Shown: positions 1 through 8,932 of the stretch, one piece after another
How the letters are laid out: every line of letters starts with the position of its first letter
How positions within the stretch are numbered: the stretch's first letter is position 1
Source: Pyxidicoccus parkwaysis
Lineage (GTDB): Bacteria > Myxococcota > Myxococcia > Myxococcales > Myxococcaceae
DNA length: 64,000 bases
Direction of reading: 5' to 3'
Assembly (NCBI RefSeq): GCF_017301735.1
Contig: NZ_CP071090.1
Span: 4,950,001 to 5,014,000 of the forward strand
Notes under the pieces: generated by a model
The model's database searches: none
Told to the model about the DNA's origin: nothing
Seen by the model: the letters and a program-made list of their open reading frames with translations, nothing else
Translations under genes and position numbers: made by a program

Positions 1-655
1 GGCCCACCTCGTGGGTGACGGTCCGCCCGTTGTGGTACGGCGGGAAGGGCCCCACCCGTCCGAAGGCCAGCCAGTTGATGACCACCCGGTCCTGCGGCTG
101 ACCCACGGCGCCCGTGGGCTCCGCGGGGAGGAAGGGCACGTACCCGCGCGAGCCGCCGGCGCTGTTGGTGTAGATGTTCACGTAGCGCGTCGTGTCCCAG
201 GCGATGCTGGTCCAGTAGCTGCCCGTGTCCTGGTACCACGTCGTGTTGCAGTAGCGCCGGATGCCCGTGGTCGGGTTGCCCGAGGGGTCCACGGTGGCAA
301 GGAAGAACTCAATCTTGCTATCCACCCCACCTCCCCCTGGAGTGCCGGCCAGCGCGCGGAAGTCCTCATTCAGGACCGCAATCTGGCTTTGGACCAGCGC
401 ATCCGAGACATTGCCATTCGTGCACGCAGCGTCCGCGATGACATGGACCACCACGGGGATTCGCCGCACCGTCGTGGGCAGCCACTGCGGGCCGGGGACG
501 GTCGAGTCCATGGAGCAGTCAGAGGCCGTGGGTGCGAACTTCGCCACCCAGGAAGGCGCGGGCTCCGGGGCGGAACAGCCGTTGGAGTCGAAGGGGTGGG
601 ACGCTCCGGACAGGAGCGTCAGGGCGTGGCCGACAATCAGGTAACCTGGAATCAT
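1..655 (-). CDS. M43 (pappalysin/ulilysin-like) zinc metalloprotease, C-terminus cut by window edge
   Basis: Secreted or periplasmic metalloprotease; 218 codons are visible and the gene runs off the left edge. I translated the minus strand directly. The last complete residues are H-E-V-G and the next codon begins with C, which fits the HEVGH zinc motif of M43 peptidases. Just before it comes the typical M43 run RVVINWLAFG, and further upstream the core elements VHVIAD and LNEDFRA. A short hydrophobic stretch at residues 2-17 may be a weak signal peptide. ATG 655 is the first methionine; a GTG lies two codons upstream and a stop just before that. It is divergent from the lipoprotein at 748. 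The catalytic Met-turn and any C-terminal domain lie outside the window. Family assignment rests on motif recognition only. Confidence 0.8.
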   Translation of the reverse strand, partial: MIPGYLIVGHALTLLSGASHPFDSNGCSAPEPAPSWVAKFAPTASDCSMDSTVPGPQWLPTTVRRIPVVVHVIADAACTNGNVSDALVQSQIAVLNEDFRALAGTPGGGGVDSKIEFFLATVDPSGNPTTGIRRYCNTTWYQDTGSYWTSIAWDTTRYVNIYTNSAGGSRGYVPFLPAEPTGAVGQPQDRVVINWLAFGRVGPFPPYHNGRTVTHEVG

Positions 656-747
656 TTGCACTCATGATACCGAAATGCACCGTGGCCTCCAATGGGTGAT
701 GCGGCTAGCGTGCAGTCGCCTTTCGCGAACATGGGGGTCGTCACGTC

Positions 748-1356
748 ATGCGAAGCTTCCGACGCGCTGTCTATCTTTGTGCGGCGATGGTCCTTCCTGC
801 CTGTGGTGTGGAGGAGCCCACGGGTGGGCTGGAGGAGGTGCTCGAGGTCCGCGAGGCCGAGCTGGTCTCGGTGGTGTCCCGTGGGTGCATCTTCGAGCTC
901 ACCTCGGTGGTCCGAGCGGGCACGGTGCCACCCATCCACGACATCCTCCTGAGCCGGGTGGCATCCAGCACGTGCGCGTGGCCCGCCGCCAGCATCGGGC
1001 TGGGCAGCTCCATCGTCGTCACTCCCAGCCTGTCCCTGGTGGCCAATGACCTGGGCGTGGCCGCGGGCTTCACGGTGAAGAACAGCTACAGCGGCAGCTC
1101 GCCCACGACGGTGGGAATCCGGCATGTGGACCCGGAGCTGATGACGGTGGCGCGGAGCGCCGGCTTCGCGGTGTACCTGGGAACCGGCAGCGTCTACCTG
1201 GACTATCTGGCCATCGCCGCGGACGGCACGACGCTCACCGCAGGTGGGACGAAGTCGGGCCGCATCGGCAACGAAACGGGCAGCGGTAGCAACTACATCG
1301 CCACGTTCCCGGACTTCTTCACCAGCACCACTCCTCCCACCATCGTCGCGTACTGA
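748..1356 (+). CDS. Exported lipoprotein of unknown function
   Basis: A 202-aa protein with a basic N-terminus and a lipobox ending in Cys19 (VLPAC), so it is probably secreted and lipid-anchored. The rest looks like a small beta-rich domain with two more cysteines (near residues 50 and 79) that could form a disulfide. I recognise no domain. It ends in PPTIVAY just before a GC-rich gap that precedes mtgA. A G-rich stretch about 10 bases before the ATG could act as ribosome binding site. It is transcribed away from the M43 protease, so the two may share a regulatory region at 656-747. No function is proposed. Confidence 0.7.
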   Translation: MRSFRRAVYLCAAMVLPACGVEEPTGGLEEVLEVREAELVSVVSRGCIFELTSVVRAGTVPPIHDILLSRVASSTCAWPAASIGLGSSIVVTPSLSLVANDLGVAAGFTVKNSYSGSSPTTVGIRHVDPELMTVARSAGFAVYLGTGSVYLDYLAIAADGTTLTAGGTKSGRIGNETGSGSNYIATFPDFFTSTTPPTIVAY

Positions 1357-1551
1357 GCGCTTCGCTCGGGCCCGCTGGAGAAAACAGTGGGGTGGACTTT
1401 GCCCTCCATGAAGGTGGACCGGAGGGATGCTGAAGTACACGGTCCCACGAGCCGCCCGCGCGTGTCGTGACGCTCACGCCGGGCGGGCACCGTCGAGTCC
1501 CGGCCGTGTTCTGGACAGCGGCCATCCGCCGGGGCAGATGTAGGCACACCG

Positions 1552-2460
1552 ATGGCCTCCCGTCCGCCCTCCGCGCGCGCCTCTTCTTCCGTCCGGACGC
1601 AGAAGACGAAGCAGCTCTCTTCCGGCGGCCGGCGCGTCGTTGGAAAGGCAAAGCGCTCCGGCACGGGCTGGGGTGGCTGGGCGCTCGGCGGGTGGCTGCT
1701 GCTCGTCCTCTGGCTCAGCGTGGAGTACGCGCGGCTGCCCGACGTGAGCACCCTGCGGACGCAGACTCCGCGCACCACCGCGCTCATGGCGCAGCGGGCC
1801 GAGGAGGCGAGTGAAGCGGGCAAGGAGCCCCGCGTGCGCCAGGTCTGGGTGTCCCTCGGCGCGGTGGCCCCGCACGTGGTGGACGCCGTGTTGGTCTCCG
1901 AGGACGCGCGCTTCTACCAGCACGAGGGCGTGGACTGGACCGAGGTGGAGAACGCCCTGGAGCAGTCGGTGCGCGAGGCCCGCCTGGGCCGCGGCGCCTC
2001 GACGCTCACCCAGCAGCTCGCGAAGAACCTCTACCTCTCCACGGACCGCAGCCTGCTGCGCAAGGGCAAGGAGTTGCTGCTCGCGCGCCGGCTGGAAGAC
2101 GCGCTGTCCAAGCAGCGCATCCTCGCGCTGTACCTGAATGTCGTGGAGTGGGGAGACGGCGTGTACGGCATCGAGGCGGCGGCGCGTGAGCACTTCGGCA
2201 CCTCGGCGCGGGCGCTCAGCGTGGCGCAGGGCGCGATGCTCGCGGGCATGCTGCCTGCCCCGCGACGCTGGCTGCCCGCCCAGCGGCCAGAGGCCCTGCG
2301 TACCCGCGCGAGCGTCATCATCGGAAGGCTGGAGCGCGAGGGGCGCATCAGCGGTGCGCAAGCCCGCGACGCCCAGGCCGAGCTCTCGCGCTTCTTCGGC
2401 GTACCCCCCTCGGCCGGCCCCATCGCGGAGGCCAACGCCCGGCAGCCCGCGGGGAGCTGA
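1552..2460 (+). CDS. mtgA: Monofunctional peptidoglycan glycosyltransferase (GT51)
   Basis: Polymerises lipid II into glycan strands at the outer face of the inner membrane, without a transpeptidase domain. The 302-aa protein has a basic cytoplasmic tail, one membrane anchor (about 42-59) and a GT51 domain. Diagnostic motifs are in order: EDARFYQHEGVD at 117-128 (catalytic Glu117), GASTLTQQLAKN at 148-159, a basic RKGKE segment at 170-174, and LNVVEWGDGVYGIEAAA near 195-211. Length is slightly above the usual 230-250 aa because of the long Ser/Arg/Lys-rich N-terminus. The ATG at 1552 is the only good start upstream of the anchor. It seems monocistronic; the ABC exporter begins 129 bases downstream. 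Confidence 0.9.
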   Translation: MASRPPSARASSSVRTQKTKQLSSGGRRVVGKAKRSGTGWGGWALGGWLLLVLWLSVEYARLPDVSTLRTQTPRTTALMAQRAEEASEAGKEPRVRQVWVSLGAVAPHVVDAVLVSEDARFYQHEGVDWTEVENALEQSVREARLGRGASTLTQQLAKNLYLSTDRSLLRKGKELLLARRLEDALSKQRILALYLNVVEWGDGVYGIEAAAREHFGTSARALSVAQGAMLAGMLPAPRRWLPAQRPEALRTRASVIIGRLEREGRISGAQARDAQAELSRFFGVPPSAGPIAEANARQPAGS

Positions 2461-2589
2461 GCCGTACGCTCCGCTTCAGCGGCGATTTCGACGCGGCGAT
2501 GTCCCATGGGCACGCGCGGACGCAATGGAGCGCGATTCACCGCGTAGCGAGCAGTGCACCTCACGGACTGCTCCCTCGCGAGAACCTCC

Positions 2590-3462
2590 ATGCTCGAAGT
2601 TCGCAACGTCGTGAAGACCTACGGAAGAACCGTCACCGCCGTGGCGGACGTCTCGCTGACGCTCGAGCGCGGAGTGGTGGGCCTCATCGGCCATAACGGC
2701 GCCGGGAAGACCACCTTGATGCAGATGATCGCCACGCTGACCCGGCCCACCCGCGGGCAGATCCTCTTCGATGGCGTGGACATCGTGAAGAAGCCGGAGG
2801 CCATCCGGCGGCGGCTCGGCTTCCTGCCACAGGAGCTCGGCGTCTATCCGAACCTGACCGCGCTCGAGTTCATGCAGTATTTCGCCGCGCTCAAGGGGGT
2901 GCGTGATTCTGCCCGCATCCGCCACCTGCTCGAGCTGGTGAACCTGCATGACCAGGCCCACCGTCCGGCGGCCTCATTCTCCGGCGGGATGCAGCGGCGC
3001 CTCGGCATCGCCCAGGCGCTGCTCAACGACCCCGACATCCTCATCGTCGACGAGCCCACCGCGGGGCTCGACCCCGAGGAGCGACTGCGCTTCCGGAACC
3101 TGCTCGCCGAGCTCGGCTTCCGCAAGCTGGTCCTCCTCTCGACCCACATCGTCTCCGACGTGGAGAGCATCGCGAGCCAGCTCGCCATCCTGCGCGCGGG
3201 GCGGCTCATCGCCTTCGAGACGCCCGAGGCCATCCTCCAGAACGCCCGGGGGCACATCTGGTCAGCCCAGGTCGCGGACGAGGAATACGCGGAGCTGCGC
3301 GCTCGCGTGCACGTCCTGCACGCCCAGCGCCAGGGCAGCGACCGCATCGCCCTGCGCATCGCGCATGCGCAGCCGCCCTGCCCTGGCGCCCTGGCAGCCG
3401 AGCCCAGCCTCGAAGAGGCGCTGATGGCCCAGCGCTACGCGGTGCAGGAGCGGGCAGCATGA
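2590..3462 (+). CDS. ABC exporter ATP-binding protein
   Basis: The 290-aa nucleotide-binding subunit of an ABC-2 type exporter. Visible motifs: Walker A GHNGAGKT (34-41), Q-loop Gln81, signature SGGMQ (131-135), Walker B LIVDE (151-155) followed by the DrrA/CcmA-like PTAGLDP, and H-loop His186. The start MLEVRNVVKTYG is preferred over an ATG 12 codons upstream because it begins exactly at the conserved first strand of the domain. The stop overlaps the start of the permease gene by 4 bases (ATGA), so the two are almost certainly translationally coupled and form one transporter. The substrate is unknown. Confidence 0.9.
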   Translation: MLEVRNVVKTYGRTVTAVADVSLTLERGVVGLIGHNGAGKTTLMQMIATLTRPTRGQILFDGVDIVKKPEAIRRRLGFLPQELGVYPNLTALEFMQYFAALKGVRDSARIRHLLELVNLHDQAHRPAASFSGGMQRRLGIAQALLNDPDILIVDEPTAGLDPEERLRFRNLLAELGFRKLVLLSTHIVSDVESIASQLAILRAGRLIAFETPEAILQNARGHIWSAQVADEEYAELRARVHVLHAQRQGSDRIALRIAHAQPPCPGALAAEPSLEEALMAQRYAVQERAA

Positions 3463-5054
3463 ATGGCCACCTGCTCGAGACGATGGCGCGGCTGGAGCTG
3501 CGCATGCGCATGCGGCGCCTGTCCAGTCTCGTGGCGCTGCTCGCGGTGGTCGCCCTCGGCTGGATGATGATTCCGGACCCCACGGGCGGCGAGACGTTGA
3601 TGGCCGTGGGCGAAGCGCGCGTGCGCTACACCAGCTCCGCGCTGGCGCTGGGCAGTGCCTCGCTTGGAGGACTGCTGTTCGGGCTCGTCGGCTTCTTCCT
3701 CCTGCGGGGACGCGTTGGCGAGGACCTGCGCACCGGCACGGGCGGGGTGATTTCCGCGACGCCAGTGGGCAACGGCCAGTTCCTGCTCGCGCGGTGGTTG
3801 GGAGGCGTCGCCTCTCTCGGTGCGCTCGTCGCCGCCTTCATGACCGCCACGATGGTGCTCCATCTCCTGCGCGGCGAGGGGCCGCTCCAGCCGTGGCTCT
3901 ACCTGTACACCTTTGGCCTGCTGCTGCTGCCGAACGTGTTCTTCGCCGCCAGCTGCGCGGTGCTGTTCGACAGCTGGGCGCCCCTGATGGGCAAGCGCGG
4001 CGACCTCCTGTTCTTCATCCTCTGGGTGGCGTTGCTGTCGCTCTCGTCGCAGCTCGACGCCAGCGCCCCCGAGGGCGTGGGCATCCAGGTCCTCGACTTC
4101 ATGGGCGTCGCAGCCGGAATGCAGAGGCTGCAGGCCGTCCTGCACACGGGCCAGGTTTCCCTGGGCATGTCCTCGTTCGATGCGAGCCTCCCGCCAATCA
4201 CCCTGCCCGACCTGCTGTGGACCCGGTCGACCGTCCTGGCGCGCACGGGCTGCGCTGTACTGGCCCTGTTGCCGCTGCTGCCCGCGACGGTGCTGTTCCA
4301 CCGCTTCTCGCCGGACCGCGTGAAGGACCGCCAGTCGCGCAAGCGCCGCTCCCCCCTCGAGGTCATCAACGGGCGACTCCGAGCGCTCACGAAGCTGGTG
4401 CAGCCGCTGTTCCGTCTGGCTTCGCTGCTGCCTGGCCCTTCAGGGCAGATGGTCGCCGAGGTCGCGTTGACCTTGACGGTCTCCCCCTCGTCCATCGCCG
4501 CGCTGCTGCTGACCCTGGCCGCGTCTCTGCTGCTTCCCGCCGACAAGCTCGCCGCCGTCCTGACGGCGTCGGTGGCCTTCTGGGGAATCCTTATCAGCGA
4601 GGTCAGCACGCGCGACCACCAGTCGGGCACCCTGCAGTTGACGGGCGCCGTCCAGGGCGGCCTCCCGATGCGCTACGCGCGCCAGCTCGCCGCCACCTTC
4701 GTCCTCGGCCTGCTCTTCATGGGCACCATCGCGGTGCGCTGGGCGCCGGCCAATCCGGTACGTGCCTGCGCCGTGGTCGTGGGCATCTTCAGTCTGAGCG
4801 CGCTCGCCAGCTTGTTGGGCCGTTGCACGAACACGCCTCGGACCTTCCTGGCGCTGTTCCTGTTCGGCCTCTATGTCGCGCTCAACGCCACGCGGGTCCC
4901 CATGCTCGACCTGGTTGGCTTCAACGGAGCGGCCACGGCGGGGACGGTTCTCGGAACCCTGGCGTTCGGACTGAGCGTCATGGTGGCCGGGGCTGTATGG
5001 AATGAGCCCAGCGGATTTGGAACGCCAGGCCGTTGGCTGTCGACGCGAGCTTGA
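3459..5054 (+). CDS. ABC-2 type exporter permease
   Basis: A 531-aa integral membrane partner of the upstream ATPase, overlapping it by ATGA. It has about a dozen hydrophobic segments in two clusters: residues roughly 20-270, then a basic cytosolic linker with DRQSRKRRS, then 330-520. The segment after the first helix contains the ABC-2 feature of a short region reading DLRTGTGGVISATPV, seen in YhfC/Gld-type permeases that move through a stage marked by 'ISATPVG'. That pattern is my reading, not a database hit. The length and the doubled helix cluster suggest a fused or extended permease. The exported substrate cannot be inferred from the sequence. Confidence 0.82.
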   Translation: MNGHLLETMARLELRMRMRRLSSLVALLAVVALGWMMIPDPTGGETLMAVGEARVRYTSSALALGSASLGGLLFGLVGFFLLRGRVGEDLRTGTGGVISATPVGNGQFLLARWLGGVASLGALVAAFMTATMVLHLLRGEGPLQPWLYLYTFGLLLLPNVFFAASCAVLFDSWAPLMGKRGDLLFFILWVALLSLSSQLDASAPEGVGIQVLDFMGVAAGMQRLQAVLHTGQVSLGMSSFDASLPPITLPDLLWTRSTVLARTGCAVLALLPLLPATVLFHRFSPDRVKDRQSRKRRSPLEVINGRLRALTKLVQPLFRLASLLPGPSGQMVAEVALTLTVSPSSIAALLLTLAASLLLPADKLAAVLTASVAFWGILISEVSTRDHQSGTLQLTGAVQGGLPMRYARQLAATFVLGLLFMGTIAVRWAPANPVRACAVVVGIFSLSALASLLGRCTNTPRTFLALFLFGLYVALNATRVPMLDLVGFNGAATAGTVLGTLAFGLSVMVAGAVWNEPSGFGTPGRWLSTRA

Positions 5055-5075
5055 CGCTGCGCGAGGAGCCGGTTC

Positions 5076-5669
5076 ATGAGGTGTTCGCCCTCATGCGAGA
5101 GTAGAGGCATGACTCGCCGAGGCACGACTCCGGCACCGCCATCCGCCAGTGACTGGAGTGAGCTCGAGCACTCGCTCGTGACGTCCTGGCGCCTGGACAT
5201 GCTCGCCGTCCAAGCCGACCTCCTCCAGCAACAGGGAGACCCGCGCGGCGAGCTGATGGCCCTGGACCTGAACCCCACGCCCGACGACCGGGGCTGGCGA
5301 CACCGGCGACAGGAGCTGCTCGCAAGATGGCTGGGCGAGCTGCTCGCGGCCCGTGCGGGACGCCTCGTCCAGCATGGCTTCATCCACGCGCTTCGCGATG
5401 ACCGCTTCCATCCTCCGGGTCTGCTCGACAGTCCGCTGGGGACCTTCGTCCGGAGCTACACGGTGCGCGGTGATGAGCAGGCGCTGGCACGACTCGTGAG
5501 CCGTCCACGGCCCTGGCTGGTTCACCAACGAGGGACTCTGGACACTGGAAGCCGCGCTCCACTTCCCCGCAGGCCCCCAGCCAGGCCTTCTTTCACCTCG
5601 TGTGGGGCAGGTGAGCTCCCATCGCGCGAGCAGCAGCGCCTCGCCGTCCGCCTGCCCCGGCCGCGCTAG
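5076..5669 (+). pseudogene. Truncated TIGR02996-like (LRR-companion) gene
   Basis: The N-terminal part reads as a TIGR02996-type domain, a short myxobacterial/planctomycete module that usually precedes leucine-rich-like repeats. The key stretch is ADLLQQQGDPRGELMALDL, followed by RQELLARWLGELLAA. Good coding character continues to about LVSRPRPW (near 5515). After that the frame turns into Arg/Pro-rich low-quality sequence, while the +1 frame continues plausibly (WTLEAALHF). This indicates a frameshift, with the rest of the gene replaced by the sulfotransferase start at 5683. The start could be 5076 or the ATG at 5109. It is probably a non-functional remnant; its partner repeats are missing. 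Confidence 0.6.
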
Positions 5670-5682
5670 CATCGCGGAGCCC

Positions 5683-6540
5683 ATGCGCACGCCCAACTTC
5701 TTCATCGTCGGCGCCCCTCGCTGCGGGACGACCTCCATGTACGGCTACCTCCAGCAGCACCCGGAGGTGTTCATGTCTCCGGTGAAGGAGCCGCACTACT
5801 GGAGCTCGGAGCTGTTCCCCACGGGGCATCGGGCCACCGAGGCGCGGTACCTGAAGCTGTTCTCCGGTGCCAGGGAACGACACGCGCGGGTGGGTGAGGC
5901 GTCTCCCTCGTACCTCTTCTCGCGCGAGGCGCCCGGGCGCATCCGGGCCTTCGCGCCGGACGCGCGCATCGTGGTGATGCTGCGCAACCCGGTGGACATG
6001 GTGTACTCGCTTCACCAGCGACGCGTGCTGGTGGGCAACGAGGACCTGCTGGACTTCGAGGCGGCGCTGGCCGCGGAGGAGCCGCGCCGCCGGGGCGAGC
6101 TGCCCGCGCGCGGCGGGCTGTACCTCTACCGCGAGGTGGGCGCCTACGCGGAGCAGGTGCGCCGCTACTTCGACACCTTCGGCCGCGAGCGCGTGCACGT
6201 CATCCTCCACGAGGACCTGCGCGAGGACGTGGCCGGCACCTTCAGGTCCACCCTGCGCTTCCTCGGGCTGCGCGAGGACGCGCCGGTGGACCTGGCCGTG
6301 CGCAACGAGAGCCGCCGGCTCCGCAGCCCCGCCCTGCACCGCCTCATCACCCCGCTGCGCCGCTCGCGCCTCACCTGGGGCCTGGCCTCGCGGCTCGTCG
6401 CGCTCAACACGAAGCCGGGCCGGCTGGAGCCGATGAAGCCCGCGCTGCGCCAGCAGCTCGCCGCGCACTTCGCCCCGGACGTGGAGCGGCTGGGCGCGTT
6501 GCTCGGCCGCGACCTCTCGCACTGGAGCCGCGAAGCATGA
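5683..6540 (+). CDS. PAPS-dependent sulfotransferase
   Basis: A 285-aa cytosolic enzyme predicted to transfer sulfate from PAPS to a carbohydrate or small-molecule hydroxyl or amine. The protein opens with the 5'-phosphosulfate-binding loop IVGAPRCGTTSMY (8-20) directly after the first strand, as in heparan-sulfate-type sulfotransferases. It then has KEPHYWSSE, the 3'-phosphate-binding region VVMLRNPVDMVYSLH, and a C-terminal LNTKPGRLEPMKPALRQQL segment common in bacterial members. ATG 5683 is chosen because it sits immediately before the conserved first strand; upstream codons belong to the preceding remnant. The acceptor is unknown, and no glycan genes are adjacent. Confidence 0.88.
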   Translation: MRTPNFFIVGAPRCGTTSMYGYLQQHPEVFMSPVKEPHYWSSELFPTGHRATEARYLKLFSGARERHARVGEASPSYLFSREAPGRIRAFAPDARIVVMLRNPVDMVYSLHQRRVLVGNEDLLDFEAALAAEEPRRRGELPARGGLYLYREVGAYAEQVRRYFDTFGRERVHVILHEDLREDVAGTFRSTLRFLGLREDAPVDLAVRNESRRLRSPALHRLITPLRRSRLTWGLASRLVALNTKPGRLEPMKPALRQQLAAHFAPDVERLGALLGRDLSHWSREA

Positions 6541-6543
6541 AGC

Positions 6544-8817
6544 CTAGCGGGTCGCAGGCCCCGCGGCGGCGGCGGGCTTGACCGGCACCTTGAGGACCTG
6601 GAGCGCGCGCTCCAGCACCTCATCCCTGCCCGCGCGCAGGCCCGCGAGCGTCGGGCGCACAGCCACATGGGGCGTGAGCCCCTTGCGCTGGAGCTGGCTC
6701 CCATCCGGGTGAAGGGTGCCCATGCCCGTGAAGCTCATCCAGATGCCTCCTGGCAACGTGGTGTACGTCATGTCGCCATTGGCTCCAGCGGTGGGACTGC
6801 CAACGAAGGTCGTCCCGCAGGTGGCCTCCAACATCAATCCCATGGTCTCGGCGGCGCTCATGGCGCCCGCATCGATGAGCGTCACGGTACGGCCGCGGTA
6901 CACCGGCACATCCGCGGTGGCAAGGTCCTGCATCAACACCGCACGGCCATTCACCAGCGACGAACCCGCGACGAGGGGGACCTCGAAGCGAGCCCCAATC
7001 TTCGCGCCCTTCACATTGAGGTACGGCGCCAGCAGGTCCATCGTCCCCCGCGGGTAGCCTCGCAAATCAAACACGATGGCCCGGGTCCCCTGGGCTTTCT
7101 TCATGACCTCCGCCACCTCGCCGGGCTCGAGCTGCGTGAGGTTCACGTAGCTGATGTCGCCCTCCAGCAGCTTGAAGGGCTCGTGAGCGCGTCCCTTCTG
7201 GGACATATAGCGGGCCCGCTTCACCTTCACCTCGCGCACCCCCTTCTCGTTGCGCACCGTGAAGGTCGCCTCGACGCCCTGGCGGCCCCCGAGCGCCATG
7301 TTGATGTTGAAGAGGCGAGTCGACGCCTCCGTGGCGTTTTGCTTGAAGGCGTCGATGCGTCGGATCCGCTCCTCCAGCGGCTCGCCGTCCACCTTCTCGA
7401 TGATGTCCCCCACGGAGAGCCCCTGCGCGAGCTCCGCATCGAGAATCTCGGCGACGACCACCTTCCCCTCGATGTCTTGCGCGTCGAAGGGAGCCCCGGC
7501 TTCAATCCAGAACTCCTGGTACGCGGGGGGGCCGCTGATGGAGACATGGCCGTCGCGCAGGTCCGTGGAGGCCTTCGCCACTTCGAGCGCATACTCCTTT
7601 GCGTCCCTGGCGGCCTCGAAGCGCTTCAGCAAGACGGGGAGCTGCTTGCTCCAGTCCACGTCCATCAGGTGCGTATAGGGAAAGAAGAGCTGCACCACGT
7701 TCCACAGCCGCACGGCCGCCAGCAGGCGCAGCTCGCGCGAGGGGTACGGGGACTCCTTGTATGTGTTGTCCGGACGCCACAGGACTTCGGGCTGGGCGGA
7801 GGCAGTGGAGCCCCTGGGCTTGAACTTCTGCCGGGCCAGGACCAGCGCCCGGGCGAAGGCCGCGTCGGGGGCCTTCAGGTCGGCTCGCGCCGGGAGCTCT
7901 TCATCGAGGCCCACGGGCAGCACCGTCTCGCTCGTTCGGAGGGTGGCGGTGAGCTTCTCGCCCAGTGGCACGTCCTGGGTGTCCACGGTCAGCACGTCCG
8001 TCACGGGCCCCTCGCCCACGAAGAGCGCGCGGCCGGCGGCGCGCAGCGCCAGCATCTTCGGAGAGATACGGCTGTGGTCGTCCAGCAGGAAGACGGCCCG
8101 CGCGGGATTCGTCCCGGAAGCACCTTGCATGACCGCGCTGGCATCCTGGGTGAAGGCCGTGGTGTAGGGGCTGTCCATGCCGGTCTGCGCCTTGTATCCC
8201 CCATGAATCGTGGACCTCAGCCCCGGAACGACCAGCTCTCCCGTGAAGAACAGGCCGAGGATGTTGTCCGCCGCGCTGGAGACGCTCCAGAGCTCCTCCG
8301 GGTCGAAGCCGCGCATCCGCAGGTCCACGATGCCGACTGACGCCCTGGCCTTGGCGAAGGGCTCCCAGAGATTGGGGCCCAGGCCCCAGAACTCCTGGCG
8401 TCCCTCGAGAGTCGTGAGGTTGCGCAGGTCCAGCACCACCACGTCCTTCTCCACGCCAATCAGCGGCCGGAGCGTCGGCGGAGCCAGCGTGGCGGGCGGC
8501 TGCGCGCTCTTCACCTTCGTGGCGGGGTCCTTGAGCACGTCGAGCATCGACTGCACGGCCGCCGCGTACTCGTCGGTGCTCCTGGCGGCCTCCACCTTCG
8601 GCACGGCGTTCATGAACGCCGCGTCCCAATCGATGTTCCGCGAGAGCATCCACGGGTGGCGGTAACGCACCTGCCCCCAGAGCTCTCCCAGCGCCGTCAG
8701 CCGCTGGAGCCGCGTGCGCTCCTGCTCCTCCGGCTTCGCCTGCTGTGCCGCTGCCCCCGAGACAACGAGCAGAGCCAGACACACTCCCAGCTTCAAACCC
8801 AGGCCATGCGGTCGCAT
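6544..8817 (-). CDS. S41 family peptidase with PDZ domain, exported
   Basis: A 757-aa protein with a cleavable signal peptide (hydrophobic 8-24, AAA-Q cleavage region). It belongs to the C-terminal-processing/tricorn-like S41 peptidases. The C-terminal half has a PDZ-like domain around IIEKVDGEPLEERIRR, then a protease core with IVFDLRGYPRG and the nucleophile region DAGAMSAAETMG (Ser654), followed by the oxyanion segment GSPTAGANG. The N-terminal ~350 residues look like an inactive duplicate of the same fold (VVLDLRN and SVGIVDLRMRGF), ending in PYPSRELRLLAAVRLWNVVQ, which starts the second module. It is convergent with the sulfotransferase, only three bases apart. It probably degrades periplasmic or outer-surface peptides. 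Confidence 0.85.
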   Translation of the reverse strand: MRPHGLGLKLGVCLALLVVSGAAAQQAKPEEQERTRLQRLTALGELWGQVRYRHPWMLSRNIDWDAAFMNAVPKVEAARSTDEYAAAVQSMLDVLKDPATKVKSAQPPATLAPPTLRPLIGVEKDVVVLDLRNLTTLEGRQEFWGLGPNLWEPFAKARASVGIVDLRMRGFDPEELWSVSSAADNILGLFFTGELVVPGLRSTIHGGYKAQTGMDSPYTTAFTQDASAVMQGASGTNPARAVFLLDDHSRISPKMLALRAAGRALFVGEGPVTDVLTVDTQDVPLGEKLTATLRTSETVLPVGLDEELPARADLKAPDAAFARALVLARQKFKPRGSTASAQPEVLWRPDNTYKESPYPSRELRLLAAVRLWNVVQLFFPYTHLMDVDWSKQLPVLLKRFEAARDAKEYALEVAKASTDLRDGHVSISGPPAYQEFWIEAGAPFDAQDIEGKVVVAEILDAELAQGLSVGDIIEKVDGEPLEERIRRIDAFKQNATEASTRLFNINMALGGRQGVEATFTVRNEKGVREVKVKRARYMSQKGRAHEPFKLLEGDISYVNLTQLEPGEVAEVMKKAQGTRAIVFDLRGYPRGTMDLLAPYLNVKGAKIGARFEVPLVAGSSLVNGRAVLMQDLATADVPVYRGRTVTLIDAGAMSAAETMGLMLEATCGTTFVGSPTAGANGDMTYTTLPGGIWMSFTGMGTLHPDGSQLQRKGLTPHVAVRPTLAGLRAGRDEVLERALQVLKVPVKPAAAAGPATR

Positions 8818-8932
8818 CGTTCGTGCTCTCCTTGCGCCGCCTGCCGCCAGCGCACGGCGATTCTATTCGAGCAACCGCGTTTCACGAGCAACCGCGCTTC
8901 GAAGGAAGGGACCCCAGGCGCTGCGCACCGTG

